From Branchiostoma floridae (Eukaryota > Chordata > Leptocardii > Amphioxiformes > Branchiostomatidae): DNA of 64,000 bases. Of the stretch, positions 23,640 through 34,900 are shown piece after piece. A model generated the notes under the pieces. That model saw nothing but the letters and a program-made list of their open reading frames with translations. It searched no databases and was not told the DNA's origin. The DNA lies in assembly GCF_000003815.2 (NCBI RefSeq), contig NC_049988.1:2475662-2539661 (forward strand). The letters are read 5' to 3'. A program made the translations under genes and the position numbers. The stretch's first letter is position 1; every line of letters starts with the position of its first letter.

Positions 23640-24615
23640 TAGAAATTCGACTCTGGTACTCGGTCCACGGAAAGATTCCCGAGAATCGCACACTTATGCA
23701 CACCAATGAGGTTATATAGGACCTTCTTGTACACACTTTGTACACTCGGTCCACGGAAATATTACGGAGAATCGCACATTTATACACACCAAGGAGGTTA
23801 TATAGGACCTCCTTGTACACACTGTGTACTCGGTCCATGGAAAGACTCCCGAGGATCGTACACTTATACAAACTGTGTACTCGGTTCACGGAAAGATTCT
23901 CGAGAATCGTACACTTATACACACTTTGTACTTGGTCCACGGAAAGATTCCCGAGAATTGGACACTTAGCGATTGCACAAACATAGTGTCGATTCCAAAG
24001 AATCACACATACGAACGATTGCCAAAATCACCCGAAGTTTGCCGAACACCGACTTCCGAACGCTTTGGTGTTAGGAACAATAATGATTAGGTAGGAAACG
24101 CCGTTTCAAAAGCCCTTGTTTTCGGCAACATGCCGCAATAAAATAGAACATGTTGATACTACTTATTATCTAGGTGTTACTTACTGGCCATGTAAGATTC
24201 CTTGGGACACAACGTCTAATAATAAAGAAGATACGCAGCATTTTGTAAAGTCCGATTTCTGGGGAACAGCGTTACCAGCAGTACCATATCTGGTCGGTAG
24301 GGTCACTGCTGCACAAGACGATGACGTCATTGCTAGCTAATCAGATGCGAGACTCAGATTTCCCGCCAGCATTTCAGTGAACTAAATACACACTCTGTCA
24401 CGGTTTTATAGTGTATGATTCTCGGGAATCTTTCAGTGGACTGAATACACAGTGTATGATAGTGTATGATTCTCGGAATTCTTTCAGTGTTGGACGAACA
24501 CACAATGTGTGTCAGTGTAATTGATTCTCGGGAATATTTCAGTGGACCGAGTAACATAGTGTATGATAGTCAGCGTATGATTCTCGGGAATCTCTGTTGA
24601 ACGAGTACACACTGT
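23640..24615. mobile_element. foldback element with inverted tandem arms
   Basis: The left arm (about 23648-23970) holds five units of the type CTCGGTCCACGGAAAGATTC followed by CCGAGAATCGCACACTTATA. The right arm (about 24400-24600) holds the same unit inverted (GATTCTCGGGAATC, then CAGTGGACTGA). Unit cores are near-palindromes, and one at about 23904 is the perfect 14-mer GATTCTCGAGAATC. The roughly 400-bp centre shows no recognised gene. Short frames in all directions are by-products of the repeat. Confidence 0.65.
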
Positions 24616-24619
24616 TTGA

Positions 24620-27370
24620 GTTCATTACTCAGGTACACGTACGACAAAGTGATACTGATTTAAACAAAAATTCGATAGCCTACCGCCTATGGTCAAACCA
24701 GCCACGTTGAAAACTAATCTCATGTGAAACCAGAACCACGATAGAACAGTGGTTCTAAATCACATTAGATAGAACACAGAACGGCGCTACCAAAGTTTCT
24801 TTCGGCGGGTTCAAGTGTGCTGTTTTGTCTCCGTACTGTGAATGATATAGTGATGTAGCCAAGGCTAGATATCAGGACAAAGTTGCAATAATAGGTCTTG
24901 ATCCATTTGCTTTAAGAGAAAAGGCATTCGACGATCTAACGCTCCTGCCGATGGTTGAAAACCCGAAATCTGTTACCGCTACCCTGGGCGACTATATAGC
25001 GTTATGTACACTCCTATCATATAGGCTGTGCACGGAGTACTAGACTTGCTACAGCCCTATACAGCGGAATTTGCGTTACACAGTCTACCCCAGTATCCAG
25101 CTGCCCTCACTATCCACTTGCCTCATAAGGGGCAAGATTTGGTGCTTCTCCAACTCTGACTCCATGTGAAATGTTTGTACTCCGGTCAAAACTGAGCTAC
25201 GGCGTGCTTCAGCCAACTACGACGTTGTTTGACAAGGCACGACGTAATTTGCAGAACTCACGCGTAGTTCACCCAACGAGCTTCAATACGACTTGTCTTT
25301 CGGCCTGAGGTACGGTCTGACTCAACTACTTCGTAAGTAACCATAGCCTGACTAAAAACGCTCTCCTAGACCGACAGTTTCCGCCCCCCTCATTAAACCC
25401 AGCCAGTGAGAGATTTTGTAACACATCTAGTACAAAATGTAACAACTCAAACTACGTATTTTCAGCCATACTGCGACAAAGTTGGACTACAACGTCTTAA
25501 CCCCACCAATTTGTACATCACCTCGACACCGTAACGTTATTGTATTCTCCCCCAATATGCTAAACTGAGAACAAGATAAACATTCGATCGTATCGCCATT
25601 ATGAAAACCAGAAGAATTCCCTGAGGCTAAGGTTTGGTCGTTACATATTTTCTACAATAATAGCTACGCATATTTGTGCGTGGTAACTTGCATGCTATGA
25701 AGCTTTTCAAACCCTGCTTACTGCGACAGAAGACAACCTTCATCTCTTCAAATAGAACCTACACAGTAAATATATTCCCACCTGTGAGACAAAGTTGGTG
25801 ACAAAGTTAGAGATCTTTAAGCTTGCAGTGCTGACCTGCCCGTGTCACACCCTGTCTGAAGATGTTGTCTAACCGGTTAACCTGTCACTACACTTGACTT
25901 GACTTGAGGTAGAAGTTCAACCTCTGACGTGGGAAACGTATATGCTCATTGTGCAAATAACTAGAATAACGAAATGTAGATGGACTGTATTCCATGAAAT
26001 AAATCTTAAACTTTTCTCCTCCAGAGGAGAGTACTATTTTCTAAAAGACCACGTCTTTACGTGCAAGAAAAAAAAAACGACTAAATTTGTAACAATGTAT
26101 AACAGATGAGCAAATTCCACATGGGGGCCCATGTTGGCTGGCCGCTAGAATAGTGATTCAATCGAGTTAAAAAGGGATAACTGTGTTGTTAGATAGAAAC
26201 CGCGAGTACACTGTATCCTGTGTTCATGGAACTCGCAGTTAGCACATCGAACAACCAGTCCGTTTGTAAATAATAACAAAAAAAAACTTATTTTCATGTA
26301 CGGGCCCACCACGGGCACACACAGCCGTGTGGAGATCGAGCAGCTTATCATCCAACATGGCCGTTCTAACGTTCGAACGCGACTGTGACGTCACATGAAA
26401 ACGATCTATTGGTAACGCTCTTCCTGGATTGCATTTCCTACTCAGTCATTTTTAAGTAGTTAGTGAAGTAAGCCCTGTGTCTTGGCGGTTCATCGTTTCG
26501 AGCAGGGCTTCGCGAACGCGTTCGAGCCAACTGCGAAACTGTTCTACTCCCGTCGGCCTTTGCGCGAACTATTCCCGTGATCTAGAACGACGCAGCAAAC
26601 GAAGCTCGGTGTACACAGTGCGTCTTTCAAGCTCAGCATCTGGTTATTATTTGATTCAATGGACTGAGTACACAGTACGGTAGTATTGTATACAGTGTGT
26701 GTTGAGTGAATACGTACAAATAAAGCAACAGCAATTTCGACAAAAACCCGATGGCCTATCGCCCATGGTTGAATGACACGATTTCTTGATGAATAGGGAG
26801 GTGCCATGAAATGTAGGTATGTTCACCGGACCCACAAGCATCTACAAACACACAGCCAGTGTATTTACATTCCTTTTCTATCAACGATGTAAATTAAACT
26901 CATTGTTTACACTAGATAAAAGGCAAAGTGGTAGATAAATATGAGGACTAGAGTAAATCTAATGTTAGCAAAACGTTAACGACTAACGTATAGCCATGCT
27001 CGATTTACTTTGCAGTTTTGCAAGTCTTGACGCCCTTTTTTACAGCGTACAGCTAATATAGATAAATTGAGCTGTGATTGTAAAATTAACGTGCTATAGT
27101 TCAGGGTGCGAATGCTTCTAGTTCTGACACGAAGCCGAATAACAAAATACGTGAGTTGCTTAAGTATCAAATGGTAAATATTTTCCGACAAAATGCTAAA
27201 ATTTCAATAATGATGATATCATGGGTATCTATAGCTTCATCTCTAAGAGCGATCTGGAGAGAAAATGGCCCAAACCTAGCTTATTCTTCTAGAACTATCT
27301 ACTTAGACTACTACTCCAATTTAGTAACCTTAACATATCTTAATTGAATGTATAAGCAGACGTTCCGAAG
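24620..27370. other. repeat-derived region, no gene recognised
   Basis: Stretches at about 24650-24710 and 26720-26780 are related; both contain ACAAAAA, then CGATGGCCTA/CGATAGCCTA, then CCATGGT/CTATGGT. CRE-like TGACGTCA occurs near 26388, upstream of a CpG-richer stretch (26460-26620) with an unassigned 68-codon plus frame. Confidence 0.3.
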
Positions 27371-27375
27371 GAGGT

Positions 27376-30200
27376 ATGTCCAGAAAAGGGGTGAAATATA
27401 CGAAGTAAGCGTGCACAAATATGTACGAAGTTGCACGGATTTGGGCCACAGCAAGTAAATTTTATGGATGACATTAATTTTTGCATTAATTTTCGCCTGA
27501 TTTCAGAAAAAAACAATAGTTTTTTTTCTTCTGCAGGGATGGTCAACATGACGATAAAGTACCAAAATTAGAAAATATGTTGTGTTGTAGCCTAATAATT
27601 GTACTTAATTGTAGAAGTGACACTTGCGAAGTACCCAGGACAGTAGTTGTAGAAATGAAACATATTGGATAGTTGTAAAAGTGACACCAATATGACAATA
27701 TGGTCCATGAGTGTGGTTACCAACTTTGTCGGTGATGCCAGTCTAGTGCCACACTAGTGCCACTTTTACCACACCAGTACATGTTTTGAATACAGGAATG
27801 AATGCCTTGTTGGCTCTGACACCATGTTTTGTCTCTTTAATTCTTGTTACAACACTCATCACAACTTTATGGTGCCTATTTTTACCTCCATGAAATGTCA
27901 TGGAGGTTATATTTTACCCTACGATTGTGTGTCTATGTGTGTGTTTGTGTGTAAACAAGATAACTCAAGAATGGCTGGATGGATTGGTTTCATACTTGGT
28001 TTGTTGGTAGTGTGTGATGAAAGCTGGGAATGATTGGATTTTGGGCCCCCTAGCGGCTCCCCTTGGTACTGCAGCGCAACTTCCGGTTTTGCTATCTCGG
28101 TGCTCTGAACATGCTATGGTCACGTGCTCAGGAAGAAATGACATAAGTTTGGGCCCCCTAGCGTCTAGTTTTGGGATAGCAGGGGCATTTTTGTCAAAAA
28201 GTTCTGAAGAGGATAACTCAAGAAGGGAACAACGGATTTTTCAAAGTATCTCTTGTTTCAGACATGTTATGGTCTTATTATTAGGGTGGTAGATAGCTTT
28301 TAGTGCTATAAAAAATTGGGGCAAGTTTCAGCCCCCTAACATTTAATTGTGGAACTGCAGGGGCATTTTTGTCAAGACACTTCAAAGAGGATAACTGCAG
28401 AAAGGAACGACGGATTGGCATCATTTTAGGCATGCAGGTAGCTTGGGCAAATATGTTCATAATGATATGCATGTTATGCAAATGATGACTTAATTTGCAT
28501 AATCAATGAAGAATTTGTATAAGTCAATTGTTATCCATACCTCCACTTCAATACATGCAATACATGTAATTTATGTCTGTTGGAACATGAACACGGGAAA
28601 GATTTAGATCACGACGTAGTTTGCATAATTAATGTGACATGTTACATTACCTTTCTGAATTTTTTCCCAGCATGTCATGTGGCAAGAAATAATGAATCCA
28701 AATAATTAAGTATATCATTCGCAATGTATGTGATGAGGCAAAATTACTTGACAAAGGTATGATCTCGAGGAAATAATGCGATATGAACAATCAGGAAAAT
28801 TCTTTTGCTCCGAAAATCTGGTGTACAGTATATGTAAGGAAGCTTTATGGCATTCCAGAGGTCACTGAGGTCAATTCTCAACTCGGCAAGCGTTGTCAGG
28901 TGGCATATCCCAACGGCAGGACATCAACTTCCGGTTCTAGTACAGGAGGTCACAGGAGGTCGTGTAGCATCCGCGAGGTGACCTTTTAGGCCAGATAACA
29001 TACACTGTTACAACTGCGCACTGCAGGAAAATTCTCTGGCTTTAAATACGATTTTGATGCCTTTTCTTGTTGGAGTTTTTTGCTCTCTTTGAATGTCAAG
29101 GGTGGTCCTTTTTCGCGCAGGAGTTTATTTGGACTGAAGATAAGACCAGCTGGTAAGTTCAAAGTGTTGAAAACTATCTACTTGTCAACCCTTTGAGTCG
29201 AGCCTGAACTGTCACTCTGGATATATGATGAGTATTCCAATAGATACATTTTAGGCATGCAGGTAGCTTGGGCAAAGATGTCCATAATGATCTGCATGTT
29301 ATGCAAATGAGGAATTAATTTGCATAATTAATGAGGAAATTGTATAATATCATTGTTTGCAATATAACTGGACTTCAATAAATGTAAAACTTGTTAATCA
29401 TGATGGGTGGAATATAAGCAGAAACCAAATATGGTAATGAGGAACTTATTTGCATAATTTATGTACAAATTGCAAAACCTCTTTATGATTAATGATTGGA
29501 ATTTTATCATTGTGACATGTGTACATTAGTCAATGATGAACAACACCATGCATGGGTTATGTTAATGTTAATTAATTGCATAAAATTTACAAAAGCTCTA
29601 AATTTTCATGGAGGTATGAGGTCGCCGAATTCTAGTTTAAAATGTACCCATCTTTTTTTTTCACCCATCTTGTTTTTTTTCGCCCTATCGCACTATTTAT
29701 GCAGTCTACAGAGGATGTCATTCATAAAATTTACTTGCTGTGGCCTTACGGGCAACTACAGAAAGCGATCGGGAAACTTCGGAAGTTGCGAGTGACGTCA
29801 TCTAACGTCGTACATATGGTTGGGTACTGTGTACGAGATACGCTGTTTATTTTAGCCTTATGTTACATAAATTAATGTCGTACAGATGGACAGGGTTGGT
29901 GTACGATATACGAAGTTGAAAAATTTAACTCCGTACATGGTAAGTACTTTGTTAAGGTTAGCAATATGTAGTCATGTACGAGTTAGCCATAATAGAAAAA
30001 TTACAACTTAGTACATCGTACTTCGTACATATGGTCTCTCCCAATGTACGAAGTAAGGTGACTGATAACTCGATCCCGTCCCATGTACAAAGTTAACCTT
30101 GCTACGTCACAAGTATTTGCCGACGTTCTCCCAATTTGCCGACAGCGGTTTACAGAAGTTGCCATAGGGCTTTTGCCCAGTACTATGCAGAAGTAGAAGT
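27376..30200. mobile_element. foldback-like element hosting a nested transposon
   Basis: The left end at 27376 (ATGTCCAGAAAAGGGGTGAA) resembles the terminal motif of the CRE-array foldback element. Inner arms are inverted copies: GGCCACAGCAAGTAAATTTTATG near 27446-27468 and its complement near 29720-29745. The right part (29790-30130) repeats GTACGAAGT/CGTACAT motifs. The outer right terminus was not found, so the end coordinate is approximate. The TA-flanked element at 27885-29614 lies inside it. Confidence 0.45.
27885..29614. mobile_element. TA-flanked DNA transposon, CCTCCATGAAA ends
   Basis: Both ends read CCTCCATGAAA inward and are flanked by TA (27883-27884 and 29615-29616), as after insertion at a TA target. 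The interior has two internal duplications: a TTTGTCAAAA...GAGGATAACTC unit (28190-28230 and 28365-28400) and a roughly 75-bp unit starting GGCATGCAGGTAGCTTGGGC (about 28428 and 29255). No transposase is recognised, so it is probably nonautonomous. It lies within the older inverted-repeat element. Confidence 0.6.
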
Positions 30201-31800
30201 CGTAACTTTGAAATTGTCGGAAATTATGTGAGAAGTAGGCTGTATGAGCAAACTTTCTTGATAAATACCAATCACTTCAAAAACGACTAAACACCATCTT
30301 ACTGGTATGAAGGAAGTTTAAATCATATCCTCAGTTTTTATCTTGAAATTTTAATTTATTAAAGGGGTGACTGATATCAAATATTTAATGGGCAGAAAGA
30401 ATAGAAAAAGATATAATTGTTATACATATTATTCTAATTATGGTTTAATTCGTAAGATTTGCAACGTTTGCAAGAAAAATCTGTAAGTCAGGTACTTACT
30501 AAAGAGATTATAAATCAGGTAGCAGGTAAACATCGGCAAATATAAAATTAGTGGTGATTAGGGGTGGTTGCACGTGTGAGTTAGTTTAAGATGTTACTAC
30601 TCTTCAAAACGTGTGATGCAATAAAGATATGGAATGTAGCACAAGATTTAGAGGTGTAGTCTAAAAGGAAACAAAACAGATAAAACGTCAAAGATCTTTT
30701 TCTTCCTTTTAATATGTGGTTTTCACCGAAACATATTTTGGTCAATAAGCGGTTTTAGCAGAGGGCACAGTCTTTAATGGAACATGAGTAGTGTACGAAG
30801 ACACGTAATATAGTTTTTTTTTTATATTCACATTAACAATTCCAATAATAAAATCGACTTCACTGCATGTATGCATGGTCACATAAAAACAATACAAGTC
30901 ATGATATATACTTTAACAAGTCCACGCAAAATGGAAATAATCACCATCGGCAGTCATTGAGATAAATTGTCAGTATAATACGTTTTAATCACATAAATGA
31001 TTGCATAATGACATTAACATTATGGATGTTTGTATCTTGATATACTATTCTTTAATGTCAATGAAAAACACCGTGTGACACACAAACTGATAATGCTATC
31101 ATATATACCTTGTTTGTGGTAAAATAACAGACATCAACACCTTTGTTTTTGGTAAATAAAGCAAACATAAAAAGGTAAATTAAATGACTAATCTGGTTTC
31201 ACCAACCTATTGCCATAACCAGATCCCCAATGCCTTGTTATTATTATAATAAGCACTTTGAATACTAATTTCTCTGCCAACACTGTGGACAGAAAACACA
31301 CCTCCTCTTAAAGGATCATTCAACTACAGAATGGAGCGTTATTTTCCGGTAAGCATTATTTTAGGCAATAAAAATGCATACGATTTCACATTATGTGATA
31401 AAGCACACATTTGCCCAAATGCATAAAATGGCCCAAACTTTCACTTAACTCCCCAAAATACGCTCTAATGAAATATTCATTCGGATAATTAAAATGTGCC
31501 TAACAGCGCCAGACGCACGTTTGGTTACATTACTAATTTTACGAGCTAACTACCAAGCTTGAAATGACCTTTTTGGTGTGCTAAGCGCTCCTCACATATC
31601 TCAAAAATACGCACTGTTAAGGAAGTGTCTTTATGTATGGAGAATGTATGGGTTTAGGGAGCGTCATATTTTGAAACAAAACATACTTCGCGTAATTCAC
31701 TACAAGTGTAATCCCGCATAACGTCGGATTATGCAATTTATGATACGTTATCTATTGGTAAACAGCAGTTGGATACACAAATCAGTATTGTCGGTTGCTA
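30200..31800. other. region downstream of CMAH, no gene recognised
   Basis: AT-rich sequence with no supported exon. The CMAH 3'UTR should lie here, since transcription runs leftward from 31808. A minus-strand AATAAA hexamer (TTTATT on the plus strand) was not assigned with confidence. Confidence 0.3.
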
Positions 31801-31807
31801 TGTTACT

Positions 31808-31911
31808 TTACTTGATTGACAAGGCGAAGAAGACGATGGTCGCCAGGGATGCAACGAGTCCGGGAATAAGCAGCACCTTGGTCCTGGCCAGCGTCCGGAG
31901 CAGACGGGACA
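31808..31911 (-). CDS. CMAH: CMAH last coding exon: C-terminal membrane anchor
   Basis: The final 33 codons plus TAA. After a basic stretch (RLLRTLARTK) comes about 21 uncharged residues (VLLIPGLVASLATIVFFALS), then a short IK end. This is a typical tail-anchor-like helix. Mouse and human enzymes lack it and are soluble, while a starfish CMAH has been described as membrane-bound with a C-terminal extension. The exon joins exon 14 in phase (G then TG). Confidence 0.88.
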
Positions 31912-34900
31912 CTGCGAAGGGAAAATATGAAATAAAAAATTGTCAAAGAGATAGGACAGGTCAGGTATAAGAAACGTCAGGATAACAGATATGATTATGG
32001 TCATAGAAAAACAACAAATCCGAGAGGTCGGAGAGAATCAAAACCTGTATGAGATAACATGAATTTATATCTCACCGATAGAGTTGTTCTTCTCTGGCGG
32101 TTTCCAGACTGCCCGTGCAGGTTTCCCGTCATGCATCTCTCGCTGCTTGCGGAGAAAACTTGCCCAGTCGGGCGGTCGTTGTGGGAGGAGGATCTGCATG
32201 TGGTTCCAGAACCTGTCAACACAGGGCCAAACTTTCAGAATACTGTTTCCAACTAGTCGACATGCTAACGAATGTAGACTAAACCAGGCGTTCTGTTGCA
32301 GTATAACAGAAAACTGCTAGGAGGACCATAGTTAACCATGTCCTTACTTGTAATGAAACGTGTCCGGGTTCCGTGATATCCTGTTCTGAAAGCCGATGTA
32401 CAGGTCATCCCAAAACAGACCCTTTAGAACAGTCTGGCGATGGACTCCGATCCGGTTCTTGATCTGCGGGAAGAACACAGAGACTTCAGCCAATAACGTT
32501 AAAAAGTTAATCAACACTGGGACATCCAACGCAAAGAAAACAAATCCTAACATTATGCAACTTTAACCGATATGTGTATTCAGGAAATCTGTCACAATTG
32601 TAACTAGTAGATATGACGTTACCTCTAAGTACGCATGCTCCCTGGCTGGTCGCTGCTGAGGAAAGCTCAGATCTGAGAAATCCACCAGAAAGTCGTACCC
32701 GCCCTGGATAGGCTGGAAATCATCATCTGTCTCTATCATCTAATGTGGGGTGGACAAAACAGACGACTCAGTATTATACACATAGGCTGGAAATCATCAT
32801 CTGTCTCTATCATCTAATGTGGGGTGGACAAAACAGACGATTCAGTATCATACACATAGGCTGGAAATCATCATCTGTCTCTATCATCTAATGTGGGGTG
32901 GACAAAACAGACGATTCAGTATCATACACATAGGCTGGAAATCATCATCTGTCTCTATCATCTAATGTGGGGTGGACAAAACAGACGACTCAGTATGATA
33001 CACATAGGCTGGAAATCATCATCTGTCTCTATCACCTAATGTGGGGTGGACAAAACAGACGATTCAGTATCATACACATAGGCTGGAAATCATCATCTGT
33101 CTCTATCATCTAATGTGGGGTGGACAAAACAGACGACTCAGTATTATACACATAGGCTGGAAATCATCATCTGTCTCTATCATCTAATGTGGGGTGGACA
33201 AAACAGACGATTCAGTATCATACACATGGGCTGGAAATCATCATCTGTCTCTATCATCTAATGTGGGGTGGACAAAACAGACGACTCAGTATGATACACA
33301 TAGGCTGGAAATCATCATCTGTCTCTATCATCTAATGTGGGGTGGACAACACAGACGATTCAGTATGATACACATAGGCTGGAAATCATCATCTGTCTCT
33401 ATCATCTAATGTGGGATGGACAAGACAGACGATTCAGTATGATACACATAGGCTGGAAATCATCATCTGTCTCTATCATCTAATGTGGAATGGACAACAC
33501 GGACGACTCAGTATGATACACATAGGCTGGAAATCATCATCTGTCTCTATCATCTAATGTGGGGTGGACAAAACAGACGATTCAGTATGATACACATAGG
33601 CTGGAAATCATCATCTGTCTCTATCATCTAATGTGGGGTGGACAACACGGACGACTCAGTATTATACACATAGGCTGGAAATCATCATCTGTCTCTATCA
33701 TCTAATGTGGAATGGACAACACGGACGACTCAATAAGATACACATAGGCTGGGAATCATCATCTGTCTCTAACATCTAATGTGGAATGGACAACACGGAC
33801 GACTCAGTATGATACACATAGGCTGGAAATCATCATCTGTCTCTATCATCTAATATGGAATGGAAAACACGGACGAATCAATGTGATACATGTATACACA
33901 TAGGCTGGAAATTATCATCTGTCTCTATCATGTTATATGGAATGGACAACACGGACGACGTCGCGACTCAGTATGATACACATAGGCTGGAAATTATCAT
34001 CTGTCTCTATCATCTTATATGGAATGGACAACACGGACGACTCAGTATGATACACATAGGCTGGAAATTATCATCTGTCTCTACCATCTTATATAGAATG
34101 GACAACACGGACGACTCAGTATGATACACATAGGCTGGAAATCATCATCTGTCTCTATCATCGACAACACGGACGACTCAATAAGATACAAATAGGCTGG
34201 AAATCATCATTCGTCCCTATGATCTAATGTAGAATGGACAACACGGACGACTCAATATCAAACACACAAATACACTAATGCATGCATGTAACACAAACAC
34301 ACACAAGGACACACACACATACATACGGACAGACGCATGGACCCACAGATACACACACACACACACGGCTGCATACATACACACACAAGAACTTAAATAC
34401 GTGCAAAATTTCGCACAGCTATCCTTTGACCGTCCGCAAATTGGCCAAAGAGTGGTTCATGACTGAGGTATTTGTTTTATCTACTTAATATCCCTTGCGC
34501 AAAATGATATGATTGACGTACTCACCCTCAGGACAAGATTATAGTCTTTGAACCCCGCCCACATGTAGTACACCTGAATCCAGTCTGGGTAGGCAAAAAT
34601 CTCACTCTTAATGCAGTCGTTGATCTTGTCGATGTACGAGTTGAAGTCCCAACTGTCTTTGTAGATCTTAGTCCCGGGAAGAGGATCCACTATTGCAAGC
34701 CTTGAAAAAAATATTCTAAATATTCTATCAACTTAAGAATTACGCTATTTAAAATACTCAATTTATATATAATTATCTATTGGATGAGATAGTACAATTA
34801 GTGATTCACAGGTAAGTTAGTCTAAATGTTGCAATAAGCAATTTAAAAATTGTTCCATATACTTTTTAATTTTTTTTTGTTTCTATTTTCTGCTAAAAAT

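Noticed and set aside
23904-23917. Heat-shock element at GATTCTCGAGAATC
   Set aside because: The TTC and GAA blocks are four bases apart instead of two, so the HSE spacing is not met.
33194-34124. Plus-strand frames of repeated peptides in the 74-bp array
   Set aside because: They are opposite-strand readings of the CMAH acceptor repeat, without start context or independent support.
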